Assembly (NCBI GenBank): GCA_016125265.1
Contig: WGMC01000020.1
Coordinates: 62,001 to 126,000 of the forward strand
Direction of reading: 5' to 3'
Length of the DNA stretch: 64,000 nt
Source: Planctomycetaceae bacterium
Lineage (GTDB): Bacteria; Planctomycetota; UBA1135; GCA-002686595
Of this stretch, positions 18,109 through 28,347 are shown one piece after another. A program made the translations under genes and the position numbers. The notes under the pieces are model-generated. The model was not told where the DNA came from and searched no databases. It saw only the letters and a list, made by a program, of their open reading frames with translations. The number at the start of each line of letters is the position of its first letter. The first letter of the stretch is position 1.

Positions 18109-18554
18109 AGTGGACAGTGCTCTGTGCCGCCCTCGCGGCATCCACCTGTCTGTGGCTCGCCCCAGTCAGTGGTGACTCTGAAGGCGGTTTGATCCACTGC
18201 GGGTTCTCGAGCCCCAAACGCGCATTCCCGAAGACGCCGATCACTCTCGCGAGTGGGCTCACCAAGGAGGCAGCGATCGCGGCGGCGGAGGATGACGCTT
18301 GGATCGGGGACGCGCTTGGCGACTTCTACAAGTGGGAGTGGCGCGATCGCTGTGGCGGTTGTGAAACCCACGAGGGACATCCCAAGCCCGTCGGATTTCC
18401 CTGCTCGGCGTTGTTCACGTTCGAGCCCGGCGAGGACGAGGAAGACGGGGTCGAAGTCGAAGTCATCGAGAACCTAGCCGACGGCACGTTCAGCGTCGTT
18501 GTCACGATCGTCGGAGAGGCCCTGGGGTGGATCGACTGTTTGAACGACTGCTGA
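18105..18554 (+). CDS. small secreted cysteine-containing protein (149 aa)
   Basis: No family is recognised. The N-terminus is a Sec-type signal peptide (positive K2, hydrophobic to ~19, likely cleavage near residue 23). The mature chain has six cysteines (C32, C83, C86, C100, C145, C149), including a CGGC motif, which suggests three disulfides or a metal site outside the cytoplasm. The centre is acidic (GEDEEDGVEVEVIE). It overlaps the stop of the anchored beta protein by 4 bp (ATGA), so the two probably act together. The AEDDAWIGDALGDF stretch looks helical. Confidence 0.65.
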   Translation: MKWTVLCAALAASTCLWLAPVSGDSEGGLIHCGFSSPKRAFPKTPITLASGLTKEAAIAAAEDDAWIGDALGDFYKWEWRDRCGGCETHEGHPKPVGFPCSALFTFEPGEDEEDGVEVEVIENLADGTFSVVVTIVGEALGWIDCLNDC

Positions 18555-18648
18555 TCCGATCCCTATCGTTTGACGAAGCCTTTCGTCCCGCGCGCCCGGC
18601 GCGCGCTGGACGAGGGGCGTCGTCGTAGAGGGTCGAGCCGACCCTTGC

Positions 18649-19137
18649 CTACTTGGGCTCGCCGTCCTCGGTCTCTTCGAGGAACTCTTCGTATTCGGCC
18701 TCGACGATCGCGTCCTCGTCGGGTTCCGGCAGCGAGATGTCCACACCGGCGGCCAGGAGGTCGTCGTGGGCGTGGGGGTTCAGCTCGCGGTCCTTGTTGA
18801 GCGCCTCCTTGATCTTGCGATCGAGTTCGGCGGCGCGCGCGATCGAGTCGTCGTAGTGGAACGAGAGGCGCGGCGTGTGGCGGGTTTCGAGCACCCGGCC
18901 CACTTGGCGCTGGATGAAACCGGCGGCGCTGTCGAGCACCCTCTGGGCCTGGCGGCGCTCGACGTCGCCGCCGAGCACCGACCAGTGCACCTTGGCGGTG
19001 CGCAGGTCGTTCGCGAGCTCGACCTTCGTCAGGGTGATCATCGTCACCCTGGGGTCGGCGAGCTCGAACTCGATCGCGTGGGCTGCGCGCTCCAGGATGC
19101 GCGATTCCAGCCGGGCGATCGTGCGCGGGTTCGTCAT
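18649..19137 (-). CDS. rbfA: 30S ribosome-binding factor A
   Basis: RbfA binds the 30S subunit during late maturation and cold adaptation. The core pattern is visible: RIARLESRILERAAHAIEFELADPRV, then a beta strand with TLTKVELANDLRTAKVHWSVL, and the C-terminal TPRLSFHYDDSIARAAELDRKI. The KH-like domain covers residues 1-115. The last ~45 residues are acidic and longer than usual (ending EEFLEETEDGEPK). The start at 19137 (MTNPRTIARL) matches the family; an upstream extension of 25 residues is open but unconvincing. It follows infB by 25 bp and is part of the nusA-infB-rbfA operon. Confidence 0.93.
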   Translation of the reverse strand: MTNPRTIARLESRILERAAHAIEFELADPRVTMITLTKVELANDLRTAKVHWSVLGGDVERRQAQRVLDSAAGFIQRQVGRVLETRHTPRLSFHYDDSIARAAELDRKIKEALNKDRELNPHAHDDLLAAGVDISLPEPDEDAIVEAEYEEFLEETEDGEPK

Positions 19138-19162
19138 CGAAAGTGCGCCGGCAACGGACAGC

Positions 19163-22100
19163 TCAGATCTTGCGCTTGCGTTCGAGCAGGCGGAAGGCCT
19201 CGAGGATGTCACCCTCGCGGATGTCGTCGTAGTTCTTCAGCACGATGCCGCAGTCGAAGCCCTCGCGCACGTCCTTGACCTCGTCCTTCTCGCGGCGCAG
19301 CGAACCCATCTGGCCGGTCCAGATGACCATGCCGTCGCGCAGGAGCCGGATCTTGCTGTCGCGGCTGACCTTGCCGTCGATGACGTGACAGCCGGCGATG
19401 TTGCCGATCTTCGAGGACTTGAACAGGCGCCGGATCTCGACGTGACCGGTGATCTCCTCGACGATTTCGGGGCTGAGGGTGCCCTCCATCATCTTGGTGA
19501 CGTCGTTCAGCATCTCGTAGAGCACGGTGTAGTTGCGGATCTCCACACCGCCGCGCTCGGCGTTCTGCCGGGCCTTGGGGTTCGTGCCCACGTGGAAGGC
19601 CATGATCGTGGCGTCCGAAGAGATCGCCAGGTCCACGTTGCTCTCCGAAACCGCGCCCACACCCGAGTCGATGATCTTCACCTCGACTTCGTCGTGCTGC
19701 ATGGCGATCAACTGGGCCTTGAGCACTTCCAAGGAACCCTGCACGTCGGCGCGCACCACCAGGTTGACGGTCTTCTTCTGCGACTGCGCGACCGCCTGGA
19801 ACAGGTTCTCGCGGTTGACCGTCTTGCGCTCGACGAGCGTCATCATGCGGTTGGCGCGGGCGCGCTCGCCGGCGACTTCCTGGGCGGAGTCGAGGGACTC
19901 GACCACGTAGAAACGCTCGCCGATGGTCGGCAGTTCGGAGAGGCCCGTGACCTCGACGGGGGTCGAGGGCCCCGCTTCGGTGATGGCCTCGCCGCGGTCG
20001 TTCTGCATGGAACGCACCTTGCCGTAGCCCTCGCCGGCGAGGATCACGTCCCCGCGCTTCAAGCTGCCGTCCTGCACCAGGAGGTGCGCGATGCGGCCGC
20101 GGCCCTCTTGCATCTCGGCCTCCAGCACGACCCCGGTGGCGGGGCCACTCGGGTGGGCCTTCAGTTCGAGCACTTCGCTCTCGAGGAACACGCGTTCGAG
20201 CAGTTCCTCGATGCCGTCGCCCTTCAGGGCGCTGACCTTCAACATGGCCGTCGGGCCACCCCATTCCTCGGGGATCAGCTCCTTCGCGGCCAGTTCGTTC
20301 ATCACACGCTCGGGGTTGGCCTCCGGGCGGTCCATCTTGTTGATCGCGACCACGATCGGCACCTTGGCGGCGCGCGCGTGGTTGATCGCCTCTTCGGTCT
20401 GGGGCATCACACCGTCGTCCGCGGCGACCACCAGGATCACGATGTCGACGGCCTTGGCGCCGCGGGCGCGCATGGACGTGAACGCCGCGTGGCCGGGCGT
20501 GTCGATGATCGAGAGTCGGTGGCCCAGTTTGGTCGTGACCTGGTAGGCCCCGATGTGCTGGGTGATGCCGCCCGACTCGTCCTCGGTGATTTGCGAGCGC
20601 CGGATCGTGTCGATCAGCGTGGTCTTGCCGTGGTCGACGTGGCCGAGCACCGCGACCGTCGGCGGGCGCAGGATCAGGTGTTCGTCCTCGACCTTGCTGC
20701 GCTTCGACGCCAACTGGGCGAGCAGGGCGTCCTCGGCTGCCACCGCCTGGGTGACTTCGAGTTCCACGCCGAACTCACCGGCCAGCAGGATCGCCGTGTC
20801 CTCGTCTAGCACGGAGTTGATGTTGACGCCAAAGCCGATCAGGCTGAAGGCCTTCTTCAGCACGTCGTTGGCCTTGAGCGCGATGGCCTCGGCCAACTGC
20901 TTGACCGTGACGGGGGATTCCACCTGCACGTTCTGGCCGGCGAAAGGCGAACCGCTGCCGAGGACGCGGCGCGGACCGCCGGGTCCACCGGGACCGCCGC
21001 GGCCGCCACCCCGGGCCAGCGGTCCGCGGCCGCCGGGGCCGCTGGGACCGCCGCGCGTCGGACCGCTGGTGCGCAGCACGCGGCCAGCTTCGCGTTCGCG
21101 CAATTCTTGCGCGGAGAGCGTGCTGCGTTGGGCGTCGGCGCCGCGCGTGAACGCCTTGCGGCGGTCCTTGCCGAGGGTCGGCTGGACGTTGGGCGCCGCC
21201 TCGTCGTCGGCGGAGCGCAGGCGCCGCGAGTCGCGTTTCGGCGCCGCGGGCGTGGACTGGAGTTTCGACAGGTCGACGAACCCGACGACCTTGCCCGCGC
21301 GGCGGGCGGCGCCGGGCCGCACGATCTCCTGTTCGGTCCCCTGGATCTTGCTGGGCGAGTCCGCGCCGGCGTCGGCGGACTCGTCCGCGCCGGCGGCGTC
21401 CGCAGGGGCGTCGGCGGCAGGTGCGGCCGCGCGGTCCTGCGCGGCGGAAGCGGGCGCCTCGCCGACCGAACTGGCCGCAGCATCCGCGGCGCCGCGGGGC
21501 TGCGCGCGCGGGGCGGCCGGGATCAGGTCGTCGGCTTTTGTCGGCGCAGGTGCGGTCGACGTGCCGCCGGTGGGTGTGGCGGGGGGAGCGATGCTCGCGG
21601 CGGCCGAAGGGGGAGTGGTGGCCCGCGGCGTGGCGGCCGCGGGTTTCTGCGCGCCGTCGTCGACCGGTGCGACCGGGGCGCGTCCCGGCGCCGCCGCGGC
21701 GGCGTTGGCCTCCGCGGGTTGGGGCTTGGCGGCTCCCGCATCCTTCGCGGGTGTCGCGGCGCGAGCGGGGGCATCGGCGGCGTCCGATTGCGCGGCCTGC
21801 GTCTGGGCGCTGGGCGTCGCGGGGGTCGCGGGGGTCGCCGCGGTCGTGGGAGCGGTCGTGGGAGCCGTCGACGCCGCTGCCGCAGATTCCTTGGCCGCGG
21901 GGGACGCGTCCGGGCGTTTGGCATCGCTGCGCGTCGGCTCGGCGTCGACCGCCGTCTCGGCGGCCTGCTTGCGAGTGGCCGGCGCGGCCTCAGGAGCGGA
22001 CTTCGCGGCCGAGCCCGTCGCCGACTCGGACCGGGCGGGGGAGGTGGTCGTTTCGGCCGCCGCGGGACGCGGTGCCGTGCGCGCGGCGTCGGAAGTCGCG

Positions 22101-22489
22101 GACGACTGGGCGCGCGCGGGCGGCGCGGCCTCGGTGGTGTCGTCCTCAGTGGCCTTTTTCTTGCGGCGCACGAGGCCGCCGAGATCGTTGCCCGGGGCCG
22201 CGGGGGCTTCGTCGACGCCCTTCTTCTTGCGCCGGATCATGCCGGAGAGGTCGCCAGCGGCGGCGCCCGCGGCAGCGTCCGTGCCCGAACCCACGCGCTT
22301 CTTGCCGTAGGCCTCGAGGCGGCCTTCGATGACCATGACGATCGAGTCGTCCAGGGCGGTCATGTGGGTCTTGACGTCAGTGAACCCCCAGCCGCGCAGC
22401 TCCGCGGCCAGGTCCTGCCCGGTCATGCCCCATTCCTTGGCGATCTCGTAAACGCGTTTTTTGGTCACGATCCCTCTGGCCGACTCCAT
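19163..22489 (-). CDS. infB: translation initiation factor IF-2
   Basis: GTPase that places initiator tRNA on the 30S subunit and promotes subunit joining. It has an N-terminal IF2_N module ([23 protein letters not shown]), then some 400 residues of Ala/Pro-rich linker with two KKK basic patches, and an RGG-like patch near 500. A second IF2_N module follows ([22 protein letters not shown]). The G domain has G1 GHVDHGKT, the GGITQHIG switch, DTPGHAAF and NKMD, followed by domains II-IV ending in ERKRKI. The start at 22489 ([11 protein letters not shown]) is preceded by an AAAGAGA ribosome binding site. At 1108 aa it is long because of the linker. Confidence 0.96.
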   Translation of the reverse strand: MESARGIVTKKRVYEIAKEWGMTGQDLAAELRGWGFTDVKTHMTALDDSIVMVIEGRLEAYGKKRVGSGTDAAAGAAAGDLSGMIRRKKKGVDEAPAAPGNDLGGLVRRKKKATEDDTTEAAPPARAQSSATSDAARTAPRPAAAETTTSPARSESATGSAAKSAPEAAPATRKQAAETAVDAEPTRSDAKRPDASPAAKESAAAASTAPTTAPTTAATPATPATPSAQTQAAQSDAADAPARAATPAKDAGAAKPQPAEANAAAAAPGRAPVAPVDDGAQKPAAATPRATTPPSAAASIAPPATPTGGTSTAPAPTKADDLIPAAPRAQPRGAADAAASSVGEAPASAAQDRAAAPAADAPADAAGADESADAGADSPSKIQGTEQEIVRPGAARRAGKVVGFVDLSKLQSTPAAPKRDSRRLRSADDEAAPNVQPTLGKDRRKAFTRGADAQRSTLSAQELREREAGRVLRTSGPTRGGPSGPGGRGPLARGGGRGGPGGPGGPRRVLGSGSPFAGQNVQVESPVTVKQLAEAIALKANDVLKKAFSLIGFGVNINSVLDEDTAILLAGEFGVELEVTQAVAAEDALLAQLASKRSKVEDEHLILRPPTVAVLGHVDHGKTTLIDTIRRSQITEDESGGITQHIGAYQVTTKLGHRLSIIDTPGHAAFTSMRARGAKAVDIVILVVAADDGVMPQTEEAINHARAAKVPIVVAINKMDRPEANPERVMNELAAKELIPEEWGGPTAMLKVSALKGDGIEELLERVFLESEVLELKAHPSGPATGVVLEAEMQEGRGRIAHLLVQDGSLKRGDVILAGEGYGKVRSMQNDRGEAITEAGPSTPVEVTGLSELPTIGERFYVVESLDSAQEVAGERARANRMMTLVERKTVNRENLFQAVAQSQKKTVNLVVRADVQGSLEVLKAQLIAMQHDEVEVKIIDSGVGAVSESNVDLAISSDATIMAFHVGTNPKARQNAERGGVEIRNYTVLYEMLNDVTKMMEGTLSPEIVEEITGHVEIRRLFKSSKIGNIAGCHVIDGKVSRDSKIRLLRDGMVIWTGQMGSLRREKDEVKDVREGFDCGIVLKNYDDIREGDILEAFRLLERKRKI

Positions 22490-22578
22490 TCGTATCTCTT
22501 TGCGCTGCGACCCCGCGAGGTGGCGGTCGCGCCCCAGCCCCATCCCCATCGGGTGGGGGGCTGGGGTTCGGCGGGGCC

Positions 22579-23676
<1,098 letters not shown>

Positions 23677-24221
23677 GATCTCGTGGGCGCTTTCGGTGGA
23701 TCGGGGCAGGTGGTGTCGCGCGCCGCACGGTTGCGAACTACGGGAGTCCGGCGTCGCCGCGCCGGGGGATGGCTCCGTCCGGCACCCAGGCATGCACCTG
23801 GGTTCCGAGCAGTCTCCCGACGCCGTCCTGGCGATGCCCTCCGCGGACGCGAAGGAGCAGGGCCACTCGACGCCGCCGCAGGCAGCCGCCCGAAACCTGC
23901 GTCGAGTCCACCTCGGGGGCCCTCTGCGTCGTGCAGAGAGCTCGAAGTGGCGCTCGAAGTCGGTACGGGTACCACGCCAGGTGCTTCCCGGACCGGCTTC
24001 GGCGCGCGGCCGGGCTGGGTCGAGGGAGCGTTGCTGGCGGAGGTACCCGGGGCGGATGGTGCGGCGGGGCTCCGCCGACCGCGTGAACGGCCGGAACGGC
24101 GTTTTAAGGCCGGTGAGTCTGCTATATCTGAGCAGCCCCGTCAACGCCGGGGATACCGCACGGCCCCGATTGGCCCCGGAATCCCCCGCAGGTCCGCCGA
24201 CCCCAGCCCCGGCCACGCCCG
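23677..24221. promoter_or_regulatory. divergent intergenic region between nusA and the sigma-54-type regulator
   Basis: In these 545 bp no credible gene is seen; the frame upstream of nusA is open but Arg/Pro-rich, as expected of GC-rich non-coding DNA. A rare AT-rich patch at about 24098-24130 holds TTTTAA and CTATATCTGAG on the plus strand, and TTGACG followed by TATAGC on the minus strand with a poor 12-bp spacer. It is the most likely place for promoters of both gene sets. Confidence 0.35.
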
Positions 24222-25211
24222 TTGCAACCCAGCCCCGCCCAAGACCGCGCGCCCCAGTTGGTGGGGGCCGATCCCGCCCTGCGGGCCGTGCTCCGGAACC
24301 TGGAACTCGCGGCCCAAGGAAACGCTACGGTATTGATTCTGGGAGAGCACGGTACGGGAAAAAGCCTGGCCGCCGCCCTTTTGCACCAGAGTAGCCCCCG
24401 CGCCGCGGGCCCCCTGGTGCGTCTCCACCTCGGGGCGCTCAGTCCGACGCTGATCGAGTCGGAGCTCTTCGGGCACGAGCGGGGCGCTTTCACGGACGCG
24501 CGGGAGGGCCGCCAGGGGGCGTTCCGCCGCGCACACGGCGGCACGGTGGTGCTGGACGACGTCGGTCTGCTGCCGCTGCCGTCCCAGGTCAAGTTGCTGC
24601 GGGTGCTGCAGGAGCGTGTGGTCGAACCCGTGGGCGGGGAACGGGCCGTACCCGTCGACCTGCGCGTGGTGGCGACCAGCGCGGTCGATCTGGCCGGGGA
24701 GGTCGAGGCCGGTCGGTTCCGCGAGGACCTCTATTGGCGCCTGGCGGTGGTGCCGCTCACCCTTCCGCCGCTGCGGGCGCGCCGCGGGGACCTGCCGCGG
24801 CTCGTGGACGTGCTGTCGGAGCGTGTGGCAGAGCGCCTCGGACGCGCGCCCCGCGGTCTCGGGAGCGGTGCGCTCGAGCGGCTCGTCGCGCACCCCTGGC
24901 CCGGCAACGTTCGCGAACTGGAAAACGCCCTCGAACGTGTGCACGCCCTGGCCGAGGACGTCTCCGTGCCGATCGCGCCCGAGGAGTTCGATTTCCTGGT
25001 AGAGGGAGTCGCCGGGGCCGCGGACGAGTTGGCGCGCCTCGCGCTCTCGCGCGGGTTGGGCGCCGCGGAACTCGAGCAGGCGCTGCTTGCGGAGGCCCTG
25101 CGAGAGGAGCGCGGCAACGTCAGCGCGGCGGCGCGCCGCGTCGGGCTTTCGCGGCGCACGTTCGAGTACCGCATGGGCCGCATGCAGGAACCGGAGGGCG
25201 ACGCGTCGTGA
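24222..25211 (+). CDS. sigma-54-type AAA+ transcriptional regulator, no receiver domain
   Basis: This is an NtrC-family activator consisting of the central AAA+ domain and a C-terminal Fis-type helix-turn-helix. Walker A is GEHGTGKS (41-48). The sigma-54 contact loop reads GAFTDA (88-93) in place of GAFTGA, and Walker B is VVLDD where LDE is usual. Later marks are FREDLYWRLAVVPLTLPPLRAR and HPWPGNVREL. The HTH is ERGNVSAAARRVGLSRRTFEYRM. There is no N-terminal sensor or receiver, only ~12 residues before the AAA+ domain, and the start is TTG. The changed loop may mean it no longer works with sigma-54. Its stop overlaps the next start (GTGA), so it probably controls or senses with that secreted protein. 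Confidence 0.8.
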   Translation: MQPSPAQDRAPQLVGADPALRAVLRNLELAAQGNATVLILGEHGTGKSLAAALLHQSSPRAAGPLVRLHLGALSPTLIESELFGHERGAFTDAREGRQGAFRRAHGGTVVLDDVGLLPLPSQVKLLRVLQERVVEPVGGERAVPVDLRVVATSAVDLAGEVEAGRFREDLYWRLAVVPLTLPPLRARRGDLPRLVDVLSERVAERLGRAPRGLGSGALERLVAHPWPGNVRELENALERVHALAEDVSVPIAPEEFDFLVEGVAGAADELARLALSRGLGAAELEQALLAEALREERGNVSAAARRVGLSRRTFEYRMGRMQEPEGDAS

Positions 25212-27631
25212 ACCGCTCCGCGCACAGCTTCGCGCACAGCTTCGCGCACCGTTTCGCGCACCGCTTCACACACCGCGCCGCGGCATTCGCGCTGTTCGCC
25301 GCGGCGGCCCTCTCGATGCGCGCCGAAGGCGCGGCGCCGGCGCGCGAGGACGCGGTAGCTGGCGATTTGGACCGCCGCGCCGCGGAGCAGTTGCTGCGGC
25401 GCGCGGATCCGGCCGACGTGGGGCGCGCGCTCGAGGCCCTCGACTCGCCCGACCGACACGTGCGCGAGCGGCTCGCGCGGTACTTGGGCCAGCGCGCGCT
25501 GGGAACCGCCCAGGTCGAGCAGCGCGTTGCGGAGCTCGCCGCGGTGGCGCGCTCCGACGGCGATCCCGCCGTGCGCCGCGCGGCGGTGGAATCGCTGGCG
25601 CGTTTGGACCAGCCGCCCGCCGCGGTTGCGCTCGCGGAACTCGTCGCCGATTTGCCGTCGGACGAGCAGAAGATCGCCGCAAAGGAACTGGCCGGCATGT
25701 TGCGGGGCGGCGCGGCTCTCGAAGGTGTCGTGGCGAAGGAGTGGACCCGTCGCGCCGCCGGTCGCGCGCGCATCGGGCCCGAAGCGTTTGGTGAGCTGTT
25801 GACCGGTCTCGGCAGCGCACTGGCCGAGGTGGGGGAGGCGGCGCTCGCGCCCGAGCGGTACACCGCACTGCTCGCCGGTCTCCTGTCGCCCGCCGCCGAC
25901 GAACGCGCGGGCGCGCGCGCGGGCGTGGACAACGCGTTGGCGCGCTGGGTGTGGCTCGAGCGCGCCGAGTTGGCCCGGCGCTTCCTCGAGCGCATCGCCG
26001 CCGACGGGTTCGCGGGCGATGCCCTCGTGTTGCGCGCCGCCGGGATTGCGTTGGCCGAGGAGGGCGATCCCGCGGCGGCCCGCCGCTTGGCACGCCAAGT
26101 GGGCGCGAAGTGGGGCCCGAGCGAGGGCGACGTGGCGGCGGAGTTGACGCTGCGAGCGCGACTCGTCGAGGCCGGCGCCGAAATCGCGAGGGGAGCGCCC
26201 GAAGCGGCCCTTGCGGCGCTCGGCGCGGCGCGCAGCGTCGGCCGCGAATTGGTCGCGCTTCGGCTCGAGCGCGACGCGCAGGGCGGGCCGGGAACACGCG
26301 CCGACGTGGAGGCCGCCGTGGAGGCGCAGCGCCTGTTGGTGCTCGTGGACGTGTGGGAGTTGACGGCGGAACTCGCGAGCGGTGCCGACGCCGCCGCGCC
26401 GCCGCAGCGCGAGCGCGCCCGGGCCGTGCACCGCGGTTTGCTCGCGGTGCACCGCGCCGCGCTCGACTGGGAGGCGAACGGCGTCGGCGGCACGTTCGAC
26501 GACGTGCTGGAGGGCGAGTTCGCGCCGCGGCGCCTGCTCGGGCTCGACGAGCGCCACGCCGCGATGCCTCGCGCCCGCTGGCTCGACGTGCAGCGGCAGC
26601 TCGGCCGCGCGCTCGCGCTGGTCGCGCCGCGCGAACTGCCGGGTTTCTTGGGGAAGGACGAGCTGGCGCTCGCGGAGAACCCGCTCGAGGATCCCGAACG
26701 GCTGGCGCTGCTGCGTTCGTTGCGCTTCGCGGAGATGGAGCTCGTGCAGCGGCGCATCGCCGACGATCGCGAGAACCGGTTCCTCTGGCTGCGGCAACTG
26801 GAGCTGCTGCGCGAGCAGTTCCAAAAGGACGAGGCCGACGGCTTCCCGGCGCTGCTCGACTACCGCACGCCGTCCGCGGCAGCGCTCGTGTTGTCGGTCG
26901 ATCTTCGCGGGGATGGCGATCCGGGGGCGGCGCGCACGCTCGCGCGGGCGCTCGAGGAAGCGCTCGGCGATGGCCGCGGCGGACCTCTCTGGCGCGAGTG
27001 GACGTTGGCGCGCATCCACATGGCGGTGGGCGCCGCCAGCACCGACCTCGGCGAGGGCGATGTGGCGCGCGCCGAGCTCGACCGCGCGGTCGTGCGGCTC
27101 GAGGCGTTGCAGCGCGAACTCGAGGATCAACTCGCGGAGCTCGACGCCGGCAACGCACCGCCGACGCTCGGTTCCGATCCGGCCGCGGAGCGCCGGCGCA
27201 TGTTGCGCGGGCAGATCGAACTCACGCGTGGACTGCTCGCGGACGCGTTCGTTTCTTTGGCCGTCAACGCCAACGTGCGCGAGAAGGACGTCGACGCCGC
27301 TGTGGCACACTTCGAGCGCGCCTTCGAGTTGCGCCAGGGGGACTTCATGGTCGTGCTCCTCGCGTGTTATCGCGCGCGCGCCGGGCGCACGGACGAGGCC
27401 CGCGCGCTGCTCGTCGATGTGCACGACGCGCCGGCTCTGCACTACAACATGGCCTGCACCTACGCCCTCCTGGGCGAGGACGATCGGGCGCTCGACTATT
27501 TGGCGCGCACGTTCGAATCGTCCGTGCGCTCCGAGGGCGCCCGCGCGCGCCAACGCGAGTGGGCCCGCGACGATCCGGACTTGGCCTCCCTGCGCGAGCA
27601 CCCGCGGTTCCAGGAGCTGACGGCCCCCTAG
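25208..27631 (+). CDS. secreted HEAT/TPR-repeat protein (807 aa)
   Basis: No specific function is recognised. The GTG start at 25208 overlaps the regulator's stop by 4 bp. Residues ~5-23 are an odd repeat (AHSF/AHRF/THR) encoded by a 12-bp tandem repeat. A hydrophobic signal-peptide-like stretch (~23-36) follows, so export is likely. Residues ~50-220 look like HEAT repeats ([35 protein letters not shown]). The rest is helical, with TPR-like units at the C-terminus (ALHYNMACTYALLGEDDRAL). The extracytoplasmic site is inferred. Confidence 0.7.
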   Translation: MNRSAHSFAHSFAHRFAHRFTHRAAAFALFAAAALSMRAEGAAPAREDAVAGDLDRRAAEQLLRRADPADVGRALEALDSPDRHVRERLARYLGQRALGTAQVEQRVAELAAVARSDGDPAVRRAAVESLARLDQPPAAVALAELVADLPSDEQKIAAKELAGMLRGGAALEGVVAKEWTRRAAGRARIGPEAFGELLTGLGSALAEVGEAALAPERYTALLAGLLSPAADERAGARAGVDNALARWVWLERAELARRFLERIAADGFAGDALVLRAAGIALAEEGDPAAARRLARQVGAKWGPSEGDVAAELTLRARLVEAGAEIARGAPEAALAALGAARSVGRELVALRLERDAQGGPGTRADVEAAVEAQRLLVLVDVWELTAELASGADAAAPPQRERARAVHRGLLAVHRAALDWEANGVGGTFDDVLEGEFAPRRLLGLDERHAAMPRARWLDVQRQLGRALALVAPRELPGFLGKDELALAENPLEDPERLALLRSLRFAEMELVQRRIADDRENRFLWLRQLELLREQFQKDEADGFPALLDYRTPSAAALVLSVDLRGDGDPGAARTLARALEEALGDGRGGPLWREWTLARIHMAVGAASTDLGEGDVARAELDRAVVRLEALQRELEDQLAELDAGNAPPTLGSDPAAERRRMLRGQIELTRGLLADAFVSLAVNANVREKDVDAAVAHFERAFELRQGDFMVVLLACYRARAGRTDEARALLVDVHDAPALHYNMACTYALLGEDDRALDYLARTFESSVRSEGARARQREWARDDPDLASLREHPRFQELTAP
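25219..25266 (+). repeat. 12-bp tandem repeat inside coding sequence
   Basis: Four units of the CGCGCACAGCTT/CGCGCACCGTTT type, plus one degenerate unit, encode a four-residue repeat ahead of the signal peptide of the HEAT/TPR protein. Slippage here would change the N-terminus by whole 4-residue steps. Confidence 0.85.
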
Positions 27632-27950
27632 GTGGCGAGGCCGCGGGGCCCCGCCGCGGATTTTCGGGGCGGGGAGGCAACCCTGCGCCGCTCGGGCGGT
27701 AAGGCAGTCCTCGCGAGCGCCGCGGCCTGGGCGGCGAACCGCTGGGACCGAGGGAGCATCGGGAACCGAGGTAGCCTCGGGATCCGACGCAGCACCGCGC
27801 GCGGCGGCCGCACGCCGCGCGCGGGCTCGTTGCACGGGGCGGGTGCGCGGCCGACGTCTCGACCGCGCGATCGGACGCGGAGCGCCGCGATGTGCGCACG
27901 TCGTCGCGCAGATGAGTGCTTGCAACACCGTGAACCCCAAATCCCGTTCT

Positions 27951-27980
27951 GTAGGGGCGCGGCCCCGTCCGCGCCCCTAC
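27951..27980. repeat. perfect 12-bp-stem hairpin
   Basis: GTAGGGGCGCGG and its exact complement CCGCGCCCCTAC are separated by CCCCGT. It could act as a terminator-like structure but has no T-tract. It heads the first copy of the direct repeat. Confidence 0.85.
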
Positions 27981-28080
27981 AGACCGCATGACGGGGTCCG
28001 GAACTGGGCGGGCAGCTCCGCGAGCCGCACCTACGCAGACACGCTTCAACAAGGCGGGCCCGACCCGCTGGGTGCGCGGG
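27951..28080 (+). repeat. intergenic direct repeat, copy 1
   Basis: About 130 bp that reappears at 28146-28280 at a 200-bp offset. The best-conserved part is CTACGCAGACACGCTTCAAC at 28031-28050, followed by AAGGCGGGCC. Confidence 0.85.
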
Positions 28081-28145
28081 CCGGGTGCGCGGGCCTCCAG
28101 GCCCGCCTTGGAGCGGGGGGGAATCCGCGCGGTGCGTCGTCCCTT

Positions 28146-28280
28146 GGGCGCGGACAGGGCCGCGCCCCTACAGATCGCACGACCGGGTCCGGAACTGGGC
28201 GGGCTCGTTGTGCAGCTCTGCGACTCGCACCTACGCAGACACGCTTCAACAAGGCGGGCCTGACCGGCTGGGTGCGCGCG
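28146..28280 (+). repeat. intergenic direct repeat, copy 2
   Basis: Second copy with small insertions (near 28205-28220) and with the left arm of the hairpin degenerate. An inverted GCGGGCCTCCAGGCCCGC lies between the copies. Confidence 0.85.
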
Positions 28281-28331
28281 CCCGGCCCCCCATTCCCCAT
28301 GCGGTTGGCCGCTTCGGGCCTCCCCGGTGGC

Positions 28332-28337
28332 TAGACT
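28332..28337 (+). promoter_or_regulatory. -10-like TAGACT upstream of rlmI
   Basis: TAGACT lies 10 nt before the ATG at 28348. A TTGGCC stands upstream at 28305-28310, but the 21-bp spacer is long. If used, the leader would be only a few nucleotides. Confidence 0.3.
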
Positions 28338-28347
28338 GCACGGCTCG

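Larger units (their letters stand above)
27632..28347. other. 716-bp non-coding region with direct repeats
   Basis: No credible gene. The first 270 bp show nothing clear. From 27951 the region carries a perfect hairpin and two copies of a ~130-bp repeat, listed separately. The last ~60 bp hold a TAGACT hexamer ahead of rlmI. Confidence 0.7.

Noticed and set aside
19209..20264. Overlapping frame in infB (351 aa)
   Set aside because: It is a shifted reading of the IF-2 gene; Arg/Gly-rich, no domain.
24098..24130. Firm promoter for nusA with TTGACG and TATAGC
   Set aside because: The spacer is only 12 bp; the region was kept as a low-confidence regulatory region.
24731..27940. 1069-residue minus-strand frame opposite the HEAT/TPR gene
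   Set aside because: Arg/Ala-rich shadow of a strong plus-strand gene.
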